A stretch of 64,000 nt of DNA from NCBI GenBank assembly GCA_963666705.2, contig CAXXKO010000001.1, positions 744,001 through 808,000 on the forward strand. The letters run 5' to 3'. The translations under genes and the position numbers were made by a program. The notes under the pieces were generated by a model. That model saw only the letters and a program-made list of their open reading frames with translations, was not told where the DNA came from and searched no databases. Below are positions 22,458 to 31,312 of this stretch, one piece after another (within the stretch, counting starts at the first letter, position 1; every line of letters begins with the position of its first letter). This DNA is from G963666705 sp963666705 (GTDB lineage Bacteria; Pseudomonadota; Alphaproteobacteria; CADEGL01).

Positions 22458-22568
22458 CGCCCCTCGCGCCACCCGCGGCCACGCGCGGCCACGCGCGCCA
22501 GCTCGCCCGTCAGGGAGGTTGGTGAGACCAACCACCCGACGCGGCATCGGGTGGGTTAGAATGCGCGA

Positions 22569-22970
22569 ATGCTGGGCCGCGCCATAATCGTCCACGATCT
22601 CGACCACGCCGTCGCGGCGCTCTCGGCCGCAGCGGAGCTCGATGTGCCGGTCACACTCGCGAGCGCGCCGGGCGCCGTGGCCTACCTGGGCGCCGGTTAT
22701 TTCCAAGCCATGATCGAGGCGGCGCGGGAAGAGGTCCCGGATGCCACGTCCGTCGCCGTCCTCGATTGCGGCGAAGCGCCGGGCCTAGCGCTCGCGGCGC
22801 TGCGTCAGGGGATCGCCGCGGTGTGCCTTCGCGGCACCCGGAAGACCCTCGCCAAGGTGGCGGAGATCGCGACCGCCCATGGCGCCCTCCTCAACCCGGA
22901 AACAGGGCCGGCGCTGGACCTCGAGGGCGAGCCGGATGGGCGCGGCGCCTGCCGCGACTGGCTGCGCTGA
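22569..22970 (+). CDS. Conserved hypothetical protein upstream of class I aldolase
   Basis: 133 aa, soluble, Ala-rich alpha/beta-looking sequence (MLGRAIIVHDLDHAVAALSA, ending ACRDWLR). No catalytic motif recognised. A similar-sized protein is often found beside fba in alphaproteobacteria, so a link to central carbon metabolism is possible but unproven. It lies about 90 nt before fba on the same strand. Confidence 0.6.
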   Translation: MLGRAIIVHDLDHAVAALSAAAELDVPVTLASAPGAVAYLGAGYFQAMIEAAREEVPDATSVAVLDCGEAPGLALAALRQGIAAVCLRGTRKTLAKVAEIATAHGALLNPETGPALDLEGEPDGRGACRDWLR

Positions 22971-23059
22971 TCCCCATCCGGCGCGTTGCAAATCGAGTGC
23001 CGCTGGGCTATTCAAACCGTGGGCTTCCGCACACGAATCCAAGACGGAGATCGGCACCT

Positions 23060-23980
23060 ATGAGAGTTACCCAGCGTGTCCGGAAAATCCTGTCGTGCTA
23101 CGAGAGCGACACGCCGGGGACCAAGGCGAACCTGGCCCGTATCCTCATGGAAGGGCGCCTCGGCGGCACCGGACACCTCGTCATCCTGCCCGTGGATCAG
23201 GGCTTCGAGCATGGCCCCGCGCGCAGCTTCGCCCCCAACCCGGCGGCCTACGATCCACACTACCACTATAGGCTCGCCATCGACGCCGGGCTCTCGGGCT
23301 ACGCCGCGCCGCTCGGCATGCTGGAGGCGGGCGCCGATACCTTCGCCGGCGCCATCCCCACCATCCTCAAGGTCAACAGCGCCAACAGCCTCTCGCGCCT
23401 GGAGGACCAGGCCATAACGGGCTCGGTCGAGGATGCGCTGCGGCTCGGCTGCTCGGCCATAGGCTTCACCATCTATCCCGCCTCGGACGATCAATTCGAG
23501 ATGATGGAGGAGGTGCGCGAGCTGGCCGAGGAGGCCAAGGCCTGCGGCCTCGCCGTCGTGGTGTGGTCCTACCCACGCGGCGGCGACCTCTCGAAGGAGG
23601 GCGAGACGGGGGTGGACATCATCGCCTACGCGGCCCAGATGGCGGCTCTCCTGGGCGCCCATATCATCAAGGTCAAGCCGCCCACCGACCACCTGGAGCT
23701 GGCCGCGGCAAAGAAGGTCTACGAGGCCGAGCGCATCGACGTCTCGACCCTCGAGAGGCGCATCGTCCACGTCATGCAATCGGCCTTCGCCGGCCGCCGG
23801 CTGGTGGTCTTCTCGGGCGGCGCCGCCAAGGGGCTCGACGGCTTCTACGACGAGATTCGTGCCATCCGCGACGGTGGCGGCACGGGCTCCATCATCGGCC
23901 GCAATACCTTCCAGCGCCCGCGCGAGGAAGCCATGAAAATGCTCGATACGGTGATGGACATATACAAGGGTAAGGCCTGA
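23060..23980 (+). CDS. fbaB: Fructose-bisphosphate aldolase class I (archaeal/DhnA type)
   Basis: 306 aa from the ATG at 23060. Schiff-base aldolase of the DeoC/LacD-like family: [45 protein letters not shown], then [14 protein letters not shown] with the catalytic Lys candidate, and [17 protein letters not shown] plus [15 protein letters not shown] for phosphate binding. It interconverts FBP with DHAP and G3P. It is followed 11 nt later by thiE. Confidence 0.95.
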   Translation: MRVTQRVRKILSCYESDTPGTKANLARILMEGRLGGTGHLVILPVDQGFEHGPARSFAPNPAAYDPHYHYRLAIDAGLSGYAAPLGMLEAGADTFAGAIPTILKVNSANSLSRLEDQAITGSVEDALRLGCSAIGFTIYPASDDQFEMMEEVRELAEEAKACGLAVVVWSYPRGGDLSKEGETGVDIIAYAAQMAALLGAHIIKVKPPTDHLELAAAKKVYEAERIDVSTLERRIVHVMQSAFAGRRLVVFSGGAAKGLDGFYDEIRAIRDGGGTGSIIGRNTFQRPREEAMKMLDTVMDIYKGKA

Positions 23981-23991
23981 ACGGGCCTCCC

Positions 23992-24636
23992 ATGGCCGAA
24001 AGCCCGGACTGCCAACTCTACCTCATCACGCCGCCGCGCCTCGATCCGGCGGATTTCGCCGGCGCCCTCTCGGCCGCGCTCGACGCGGGCGTGGTGGCCG
24101 CGGTGCAACTGCGCCTCAAGGCGGCCGACGACGGCGAGGTAATGCGCGCCGCGGCAGTGATCCGCCCCCTGTGTCACGACCGTGACGTAGCCTTCATCCT
24201 CAACGACCGCCCCGACCTGGCCCTCGCGGCCGGCGCCGACGGCGTCCATATCGGCCAGGCGGACGCGAGCTACGAGGAAGCCCGGCATATCCTGGGGCCG
24301 GATGCGATCGTCGGCGTGACCTGCCACCAGTCCCGCGATCTCGCGCTCGAGGCGGCCGAGGTCGGGGCCGACTACGTCGCCTTCGGCGCTTTCTTTCCCA
24401 CCGCCACGAAGGTGGCCACGACCCGGGCCGATCCCGAAATCCTGCGCTGGTGGAGCGATTTCGTGACCGTGCCCGCCGTTGCCATCGGCGGCATCACCGT
24501 CGCCAACTGCGCGCCGCTGGTGGCGGCGGGCGCCGACTTTCTCGCCATCGTCGCGGGCGTCTGGGACTACCCGGGCGGCCCGGCCGCCGCGGTCGGTGAT
24601 TTCAACGCCGAGATCGCTCGCGCACTGGCCGCATAG
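23992..24636 (+). CDS. thiE: Thiamine-phosphate synthase
   Basis: 214 aa TIM-barrel enzyme joining HMP-PP and thiazole phosphate. Family segments: [50 protein letters not shown] and the phosphate-binding end [20 protein letters not shown]. Position directly behind class I fba is frequent in alphaproteobacteria and probably reflects co-transcription. Confidence 0.93.
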   Translation: MAESPDCQLYLITPPRLDPADFAGALSAALDAGVVAAVQLRLKAADDGEVMRAAAVIRPLCHDRDVAFILNDRPDLALAAGADGVHIGQADASYEEARHILGPDAIVGVTCHQSRDLALEAAEVGADYVAFGAFFPTATKVATTRADPEILRWWSDFVTVPAVAIGGITVANCAPLVAAGADFLAIVAGVWDYPGGPAAAVGDFNAEIARALAA

Positions 24637-24687
24637 CCGCTCCCAACCTCAAGGCCTTGTGAAGCCGCGTGAGCGCGGCGGGCGACT

Positions 24688-25701
24688 ATGCTCATCCCCA
24701 TGAAAGCACGCATTCTCATTCTCGCCGGGGCCCTCGGGGCGGTCTTCCTGTGGGTCTCGATCGGCGCATCCGCCGACATCGACCGGTGGCGGCGGGACTG
24801 GCCCCAGACCGATTTCTCCCGGCACTCGGTGCCGCTCGAGGAGATCATGTCGGGCGGCGTGTCGAAGGACGCCATCCGTTCGATCGACGACCCCGAGTTC
24901 TACCGCTTCGAGCAGGTCGAGGGCCTCTCGCCGACCGAGCCCGTCGTCGGCCTCGTCATCGATGGCGACGCCCGCGCCTATCCGCTCCGCTTCCTGACCC
25001 GGCACGAGATCGTCAACGACACCGTGGGCGGGGTGCCGGTGGCGGTGACATACTGCCCCCTCTGCAACGCCGCCATCGTCTTCGACCGGCGCATCGACGG
25101 GGAAGCGGTCGAATTCGGCACCACGGGCAACCTGCGCAATTCCGACCTCGTCATGTACGACCGCCGGACCGAGAGCTGGTGGCAACAGTTCAGTGGCGCG
25201 GCCATCGTCGGCGAGCTGACCGGCACCGAGCTCGCCTTGATCCCGGCGCGCCTCGAATCCTACGAAAACTTCCAGGCCCGCGCCCCCGAGGGCAGGGTAT
25301 TCGCGCCTCCGGGCTACCGCCGCTACGGGGCGAACCCCTATGTGGGCTACGACCAGTCCGCCTGGCCCTTCCTCTACCGGGGCGAGGTGCCCGATGGCGT
25401 CGTGCCCATGATGCGCGTCGCAGCCATCGATGGAGAGGCCTAGTCGCTGCCGCTTCTGAGCGAGCGCCGGCGCATCGAATCCGGCGACCTGGTTCTGACC
25501 TGGACCGAGGGGCAGAGCTCGGCCCTCGACGCGGTGACGATCGCGAACGGCCGCGATGTCGGCAACGTCGTCGCCCAGCGCATGACGGCCGACGGCCCCG
25601 CGGACATCCCCTACGACGTCACCTTCGCCTTCGTCTTCTTCGCCTTCGAGAAGGGCGGTGTCCTCCATACGCTCGACGGGGACGTGCGCTGGCCGGAGTA
25701 G
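24688..25701 (+). pseudogene. DUF3179-domain protein interrupted by an in-frame TAG
   Basis: The first 251 codons encode a membrane-anchored or secreted DUF3179 protein: TM/signal ILILAGALGAVFLWVSIGAS, then PVAVTYCPLCNAAIVFDRRI, EFGTTGNLRNSDLVMYDRRT and ESWWQQFSGAAIVGELTGTE. Codon 252 (25441-25443) is TAG. The frame then continues for another 85 codons with the family's normal C-terminal part (SLPLLSERRRIESGDLVLTW, NGRDVGNVV, DVTFAFVFFAFEKG) up to a TAG at 25699. The family has Trp at this place (EAWSL), so a TGG-to-TAG change is the simplest explanation. Function of DUF3179 is unknown. Confidence 0.85.
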
Positions 25702-25733
25702 GCCGCATCGCCAGCCTCATTGCGCTCGCTCTC

Positions 25734-26267
25734 GTGGGCCTCATGGCCCTGGCCGCGATCCCGCCGGCCCTGGGCGGGCAGAACGATCCGCCGGTCTTCC
25801 TCGGCACGATCCGCCAATACACGCTTCTCCAGCCTGTGGAGCCCGCGCCTCTCACCCCCATGCTCGATTATTCGGGCGCCGTCCTCGATCTCTCGCGCTA
25901 CCGCGGGCGGGTGGTGCTGCTCAACCTGTGGGCAAGCTGGTGCTTGCCTTGCCTTTGGGAGTTGCCCGCACTCGACCGCTTGCAGGCCGCTCTCGGCGGC
26001 GAGCGTTTCACCGTCTTGGCACTCTCCATCGACGAGGAAGGCTTCGCCGCCGCGCGGCCCTATTTCGAGAAGCTCGGCCTCCGGCATCTGGGCCTCTTCC
26101 GCGACCTCGGCGGGGCCGAACAGGCGCTCGCCCCCACGGGCCTGCCGGCCAGCTACATCATCGACCACCGCGGCCGGATCATGGGCTACCTCATGGGTCC
26201 GGCCGCGTGGGATTCCCCCGAGGCGAAGGCGCTCGTCGGCTATTACATCGCGCGGACGGGCGAATAG
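25734..26267 (+). CDS. TlpA/ResA-like thioredoxin-fold protein
   Basis: About 177 aa. The thioredoxin motif is WASWCLPC in VVLLNLWASWCLPCLWELPA, followed by FTVLALSIDEEGFAAARPYF and the cis-Pro region APTGLPASYIIDHRGRI. A hydrophobic N-terminus suggests a secreted or anchored periplasmic reductase. The start is uncertain: GTG 25734 and ATG 25743 are both possible, and the hydrophobic stretch extends further upstream without a standard start codon. It follows the DUF3179 gene immediately. Confidence 0.85.
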   Translation: MGLMALAAIPPALGGQNDPPVFLGTIRQYTLLQPVEPAPLTPMLDYSGAVLDLSRYRGRVVLLNLWASWCLPCLWELPALDRLQAALGGERFTVLALSIDEEGFAAARPYFEKLGLRHLGLFRDLGGAEQALAPTGLPASYIIDHRGRIMGYLMGPAAWDSPEAKALVGYYIARTGE

Positions 26268-26591
26268 GGGCGCGCGCGCGAGCGGGTCGGACGCGAGCCC
26301 GACCTCGGTGCCCTTGAAGCCGAGCTTGACATCGACCACAAATAGCAGAAGCTACGTATCCCGCATAACGAGACGGAATTGTATCCAAAATGTGGAATAT
26401 CGAGAGATGATCGAAGTCCTCGACGATTTTATCCGAGGCATTCGGGACCTGAACGACGCGACGGCGATTCGCGATCAATGCCAGGCCAAGTTGGGTGACC
26501 TTGGCCTGGACAAGTTCGCTTTTACATCGCTGAACGTCCCGGAGCTCAATGGCAAGAACTATTTCCTTTCAAGTTATCCTATAGAATATAT

Positions 26592-27904
26592 CACTAGTGT
26601 CCGGTTAAAAATCGAATAAATTCAATTGGTTGGTTATTTGCGAAGCGTTGCATCTGTTTTCGTCTCCCGCAAGTGCTTGATGTATGGGCATTTTCTCGAA
26701 GAGGGTCACCGAGAGGATCTGTAACAAAGTGTAGAGCGAGGCGTCCAGGTCGAGGCGCTTCTTGACGATGGCGACGAGGACGTAGACCGAGACGGCAATC
26801 CAGATCTGCGTCTTCACCGCGTTCTCCGACGTGCCGTAGAACTGCTTGATCCGAAGATGCTGCTTGATCCACTTGAAGAAGAGTTCCACCTGCCAGCGGC
26901 TTTTGTAGAGCGCGCAGATGGTGGCGGCCGGAAGCGAGAAGTTGTTGGTGATGAAGACCAGCGTCTTGCCGGACTCGGGGTCCTTGAAGCGGATGCGCCG
27001 CAGAAGTTCGGGGTAATCCTGACGGGTGTAGAAGCCGTCCAGGGAGATGGTCTGGTCGCAAATGATGCCGGTCGAGCGATCCGTCGGCGCCGAATAGACG
27101 CGATGAGCATCGATGTTCGACTTGGCACGCGTGACGAAGAAGGCCCCGGCTTGGTGCAACACATAAAGGCGGGCAAAGTCGACGTAGCCACGATCCACGA
27201 CGTAGATGGCTCCGGCTTCCGGCAAGAGCATATCGAGGGCATGAACGTCGTGCAGCTTGCTATCCGAGATGTGGATAAAACTCGGAATGTTGCCCCGCAG
27301 GTCGAGCAGCGTGTGCATCTTCACCGCCGCCTTGGTGGTGCGGAAGTGCGCCCACGGAAAGACCGACAGGCACAGAGCGATGGTCGTCGAGTCCAGGGCG
27401 TAGACGGTATTGGTCAGGTCCAACCCCAGTTCTTCGTCGACGTACAGCGTCCTCGCCTGGGTGATGAGCCGCTGGGCCAACGCCGCATGGATACGCCAGT
27501 CGCGCCTTTCGTTGGCATCGGCCAGCGTCGAGCGCCGGACCGGCTGGCGGAAGCCCATGTGATAGAGTTTCGATGCGTGGACCGAGAGGCAGGTCTCGAT
27601 GTCGCGCAGGCTTTCCCGGTAGGTCAGCTGGGCGAAGGCCATGGACCGGTATTGCTCGGCGCAGGAAAGCGTCCGGACCCGGTGATCGCCGCCATACCGG
27701 TCGACGATCCGCGTGAAAGTAGTCCATGGCAGGAAGTCCATGAGCTGAGCGAACAGGGTCTTGCCGGTGTTCATGAGCATCTCCTCGGAGAAACTCCGAA
27801 AAGTGCTCCATCCAATTCAAATCGACACCATGCATTTTCGCTTCAAACCCCGCAGAAATCCTGGCTCTCAAAGCCAGCACCGCTCAGTTAACCGGACAGC
27901 AGTG
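26592..27904. mobile_element. IS4-family insertion sequence (copy 1) in luxR
   Basis: 1313 bp. Terminal repeats CACTAGTGTCCGGTTA (left) and CACTGCTGTCCGGTTA (reverse complement of right end), two mismatches in 16. Both sides carry the 9-bp direct repeat AGAATATAT (26583-26591 and 27905-27913), the target duplication. Transposase runs antisense to luxR. Confidence 0.95.
26605..27780 (-). CDS. IS4-family transposase (DUF4372 + DDE)
   Basis: 391 aa, intact. N-terminal DUF4372-type region (MLMNTGKTLFAQLMDFLPW, AFAQLTYRESLRDIETCL), then DDE catalytic blocks: TVYALDSTTIALCLSVF (first Asp), IYVVDRGYVDFARLYVL (second Asp) and the YREK-like region RWQVELFFKWIKQHLRIKQF with Glu. It is related to the transposase at 31918-33087 but clearly divergent. 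Confidence 0.95.
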   Translation of the reverse strand: MLMNTGKTLFAQLMDFLPWTTFTRIVDRYGGDHRVRTLSCAEQYRSMAFAQLTYRESLRDIETCLSVHASKLYHMGFRQPVRRSTLADANERRDWRIHAALAQRLITQARTLYVDEELGLDLTNTVYALDSTTIALCLSVFPWAHFRTTKAAVKMHTLLDLRGNIPSFIHISDSKLHDVHALDMLLPEAGAIYVVDRGYVDFARLYVLHQAGAFFVTRAKSNIDAHRVYSAPTDRSTGIICDQTISLDGFYTRQDYPELLRRIRFKDPESGKTLVFITNNFSLPAATICALYKSRWQVELFFKWIKQHLRIKQFYGTSENAVKTQIWIAVSVYVLVAIVKKRLDLDASLYTLLQILSVTLFEKMPIHQALAGDENRCNASQITNQLNLFDF

Positions 27905-28713
27905 AGAATATATGACTCGTTACATGAGGAAACAGTATCGCTTCGTCGATCCCATACTCGTGAAGAGCACGACCTCTTTTCTTCCTTTCACTTGGGACAT
28001 GTCGGCCTTCGTCGCCGAGAACGACGCCCAGCGCGACATGTTCAAGGTCGCGACGGACTTCAACATCGCACGGGGCATCACCGTCCCCATACACAATCCG
28101 GGCCTCAGGCACTCATCGCTCCACGTTACCGCCGATATTCCGGCGAAGGATTTGAGCCGCACGGCCCGCGAGCTCGAGAACAGCCTCATCCTGATCGGCA
28201 TATTCTTGAACGCCACGGTCAGCGAAAAGATCCTGGCAAGGGATGTATCGCCGCCGATCAAATTGACCGCGCGCGAGAAGGAATGCCTCCTGTGGACCGC
28301 AAGGGGCAAGACGACCTGGGATATCTCCCAGATCTTGAAGATCGCGGAATCCACTGTCCTCACCCACATCACAAAATCGATGGCGAAGCTGGGCGTCTAC
28401 AACAGACCGCACGCGGTCGTTAAGACAATCATGATGGGCCTGATCGTGCCCTGAGGCCCGCATAAATCGGTTGCGGTAATGACTAGGCTCGGCACCTGTT
28501 CCCCCGGGGGCCGGAGCCTCGAGCGATAAGATCCAGCCACAACATCGACAGTAATCAATGTTTGATAGATTATTGTCGCAGGGACTACGGTTCAATTCGA
28601 AAATTCCGACACTCTATGAAAATCCAATTGCATACGATGAATTAAATAGAAATATTGTTTTATCTTAAATTATGGAAACCTTTTATCATAATATTATTCT
28701 AATTTGCCTGTAA

Positions 28714-28731
28714 ATCCTAAGATCTTATGAT
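28714..28731 (+). promoter_or_regulatory. lux-box-like 18-bp dyad upstream of luxI
   Basis: ATCCTAAGATCTTATGAT is an inverted repeat in which all but one base pair is symmetric, with a perfect TAAGATCTTA core. It ends 57 bp before the luxI ATG, where LuxR-type operators usually sit near the -35 region. The surrounding 28455-28788 gap is AT-rich, unlike the flanking genes, and contains no other feature. Confidence 0.5.
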
Positions 28732-28788
28732 ACCCGGCTAGCGTGAATTCCGCTTCCATGGCTTCGCTCATCGTTCGCGGGGCTGGTC

Positions 28789-29430
28789 ATGATCGAGGTG
28801 TTAACGCCTGAGCATCACGCCGACTTCCGGTGGAAGTTGGCTGAGATGTACCGTCTGAGGCACCGCGTGTTTCGCGAGCGCCTGGGCTGGAACGTGCGCT
28901 CGCGGGACGGCCTGGAGTGTGACGAGTTCGACGAGAAGGGGCCGACCTACATCCTGGCCTGGAGCCCGGACGGAATGCTCGTGGGAACCTGGCGACTGCT
29001 CCCGACGACGGGGGACTATATGCTCGCCACGGTGTTCGCGGCGCTGCTCGAGGGGACGCCCGCGCCACGCGACGACGGGATTTGGGAAACCAGCCAATTC
29101 GCCGTGGACGGCGCGGCCTGTATCGGGCTCGGGCCCCATGGCATCAACAAGGTCACGAGCGAGCTGTTCAGCGGCCTTGTCGAGTTCTGCCTGGCGCATG
29201 GCATCCGAGAGGTGCTGCAGGTCTACGACGCGCGGATCGCGCGCCTTCTGCCTCGCATCGGCTGCTCTCCATTCTGGGAGAGCAAGAGGCACCGCATCGA
29301 CGACACGATAGCAGTCGCCGGCCGCTTCACAACTGATTTTGACGCCCTCGAACGCATTCGGCGGGCGGGTGAAATCGCCGGTACCGTGCTGACGACCGGT
29401 CATCCTCCATCTTTGGTCAGGGCCGCCTAG
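28789..29430 (+). CDS. luxI: LuxI-family N-acyl-homoserine-lactone synthase
   Basis: 213 aa. Conserved synthase features in order: MYRLRHRVFRERLGWNV (Arg, Phe and Trp of the SAM/acyl site), DEFDEKGPTYILAW (acidic pair), VGTWRLLPTTGDYML (conserved Arg), and WETSQFAVDGAA. In most LuxI proteins the last motif is E-x-S-R-F; here the Arg is Gln. It uses SAM and an acyl-ACP or acyl-CoA to make an AHL signal. It lies downstream of the disrupted luxR on the same strand and upstream of a small ORF and a P450. Confidence 0.9.
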   Translation: MIEVLTPEHHADFRWKLAEMYRLRHRVFRERLGWNVRSRDGLECDEFDEKGPTYILAWSPDGMLVGTWRLLPTTGDYMLATVFAALLEGTPAPRDDGIWETSQFAVDGAACIGLGPHGINKVTSELFSGLVEFCLAHGIREVLQVYDARIARLLPRIGCSPFWESKRHRIDDTIAVAGRFTTDFDALERIRRAGEIAGTVLTTGHPPSLVRAA

Positions 29431-29438
29431 CTGGCGGA

Positions 29439-29669
29439 ATGGATACCGAAACCGGGGAGCAAGAGCCGTTGCTGAAAGAAAAATCCGAAGAAGCCACGTC
29501 TTCCGAAGACGCGCACGCAATCAAATCCGCGCTCGAATATCTCTATGTTGAAGCCATGACGGCCGACTTGCGTCTGGCCGCGTTCCTTATCGGCGCGGCG
29601 GCGGAGGCGATTGGGCTGCGGCAGGAGCAGCTCAATACCAACAGCAAATCCAATGGTGTGAAGCGCTAG
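29439..29669 (+). CDS. Small helical protein between luxI and P450
   Basis: 76 aa starting 9 nt after luxI. Charged N-terminus followed by an amphipathic or hydrophobic helical stretch (ALEYLYVEAMTADLRLAAFL, then IGAAAEAIG). No known motif. Tight spacing suggests co-transcription with luxI. It resembles the ORF at 33161-33400 in helix pattern and hydrophobic spacing. Function unknown. Confidence 0.6.
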   Translation: MDTETGEQEPLLKEKSEEATSSEDAHAIKSALEYLYVEAMTADLRLAAFLIGAAAEAIGLRQEQLNTNSKSNGVKR

Positions 29670-29738
29670 CGCAACAGGGGGCGGGCGGCATCGCCCGCAC
29701 CGCCCGCGACATGGGCCCACGGGCCGAGAGGGGGAGCA

Positions 29739-31121
29739 ATGTCAGCGATCGATATTCCTCAATTCGCCGGCACCCGGCTGGATCGGATTCCTGGGCCATC
29801 CGGCTATCCGCTCGTCGGCATTCTGCCGCTCCTCCGAAAGGACCCGCTTCGGTTCTTCGTCGATGCCGCGCGGATCCATGGCGACGCGGTGCGGCTCGAC
29901 CTTGGGCCGGAGACGGTCCTCATGCTCAATGACCCGGGGATGATTCAGCACGTCCTTCAGGACAATCATCGGAGCTACGAGAAGGGCAAGTATTACAGCT
30001 TCGTCAAGCTGCTCTTCGGTGACGGGGTATTCACCGGTGACGGCAACGTGTGGCACGCGCACCGGCGCACGGCGCAACCCGCGTTCAACGGAGATCGGCT
30101 GTCGCGAATGCTGGCCTCCATGGTGGGCGCGGCCGATGAGATGGTGGGGCGCTGGGGCCGGACAGGGCCGCGGGAGCGGCGGATCGATATCGCGGCTGAA
30201 ATGACGGAAGTGACCCTCGATGTCGTGTGCCGCACCCTGTTCTCCATCAAATTCGACGGGCGCTTTCGCGCCCTTCACGGCGCCATGGCCGAGAGCCTGC
30301 GGGAAATCGAGCGGCGCATCTGGTCGCCGCTTAGCGCCCCTTTCTCATGGCCGACGATCCGCAACCGGAAGCTCCGCCGGAACGTGAGCGCGATCCACGC
30401 ATGCGTGGACGGAATTCTCGCCGACCGGCGCGACTGTCCGGATCGGCATGACGACTTCCTGTCGATGATCTTCGCCAGCGCCGATCCCGGCGCGCCGGCG
30501 GCGGAGACCTACGAGAGCATTCGTACCCAGGCCCTCGGCATGTTGATCGCCGGGCACGAGACAACGGCGAACGCCCTGACCTGGACATGGTACCTGCTGT
30601 CGAAGCACCCGAAGGTCGAGCGCCAGCTTCACGCCGAGGTCAGGGACGTTCTAGGGGACCGCGAGCCCACCTTGGAAGACCTCAAGCGCCTGGAATACAC
30701 ACAGGCCGTGTTCGAGGAGGCCATGCGCCTCTATCCGCCGATCTGGACCCAATCCCGGACCGCCGTCGAGGACGACTCGATCGGCGGCATCCACCTCCCC
30801 GCCGGGAGTGTCGTGATGCTGTGCTCCTATGCGGTGCACAGGAATGCCAGATACTGGGAAAACCCGGAGGGCTTCGACCCGGACCGGTTCCTGCCGGGTG
30901 GGGCAAGATCCTCGAACGGGCGGTACGCCTACTTCCCCTTCGGCGGCGGGCCGCGCACATGCCTCGGGCACCGGTTCGCGATGCTGGAGGCGAAGGTCAT
31001 CCTCGCGCGCGCCATCCAGTCCTATAGGCTGGACCTTCTTCCCGGGTGCCGCGTAGCCCCTGAGCCCATGATCACGCTGAGGCCGAGCACGGACATCCCG
31101 ATGGTGGCGGTGCGGAGATAG
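29739..31121 (+). CDS. Cytochrome P450
   Basis: 460 aa with a strong ribosome site (GAGAGGGGGAG). I-helix oxygen-activation motif AGHETT at 271-276, ExxR in EEAMRLYPP, and heme loop FPFGGGPRTCLGHRF with proximal Cys408. The N-terminal proline-rich PGPSGYPLVG resembles CYP102/fatty-acid or terpenoid-type bacterial P450s. No ferredoxin or reductase gene is nearby, so redox partners must be supplied elsewhere. Location behind luxI suggests quorum-controlled oxidation of a metabolite, possibly a signal or lipid; this is inference. Confidence 0.95.
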   Translation: MSAIDIPQFAGTRLDRIPGPSGYPLVGILPLLRKDPLRFFVDAARIHGDAVRLDLGPETVLMLNDPGMIQHVLQDNHRSYEKGKYYSFVKLLFGDGVFTGDGNVWHAHRRTAQPAFNGDRLSRMLASMVGAADEMVGRWGRTGPRERRIDIAAEMTEVTLDVVCRTLFSIKFDGRFRALHGAMAESLREIERRIWSPLSAPFSWPTIRNRKLRRNVSAIHACVDGILADRRDCPDRHDDFLSMIFASADPGAPAAETYESIRTQALGMLIAGHETTANALTWTWYLLSKHPKVERQLHAEVRDVLGDREPTLEDLKRLEYTQAVFEEAMRLYPPIWTQSRTAVEDDSIGGIHLPAGSVVMLCSYAVHRNARYWENPEGFDPDRFLPGGARSSNGRYAYFPFGGGPRTCLGHRFAMLEAKVILARAIQSYRLDLLPGCRVAPEPMITLRPSTDIPMVAVRR

Positions 31122-31312
31122 GCGGTGAGGGAGGGGCCGGCCGAGGCAGCACGGGATGATCGAGCTTCGGCCCCGTGACCCATGCCCCGCCGAGCCCCTT
31201 CGACTGGCATTCGGTGGCGCGCCGACCGGCGATGCGCGAATATTTGCCGAGTACCCGCAATGGCGCGGGCGCCGGTCAATCGTGGGACGCCGGTGAACCG
31301 GGCCCGTCCGTC

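Larger units (their letters stand above)
26407..28454 (+). pseudogene. luxR: LuxR-family quorum-sensing regulator split by an IS4-family element
   Basis: The 5' part (26407-26591) encodes MIEVLDDFIRGIRDLNDA... up to SSYPIEY. The remainder (27914-28454) encodes the rest of the autoinducer-binding domain (YRFVDPILVKS, FLPFTWD) and a LuxR helix-turn-helix (LTAREKECLLWTARGKTTWD, then ISQILKIAESTV). Removing the IS and one copy of the 9-bp duplication restores one uninterrupted frame of 241 codons, normal LuxR size, joining ...PIEY-MTRYMRKQYRF. The 3' fragment has its own ATG (27912) and could make an isolated C-terminal piece. The intact luxI downstream is the expected partner. Confidence 0.92.

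Noticed and set aside
24669..25700. Plus-strand frame overlapping the DUF3179 gene in another phase, joined to the thioredoxin-like protein.
   Set aside because: Only the part after 25700 is TlpA-like; the earlier part is Arg/Pro-rich shadow sequence over DUF3179.
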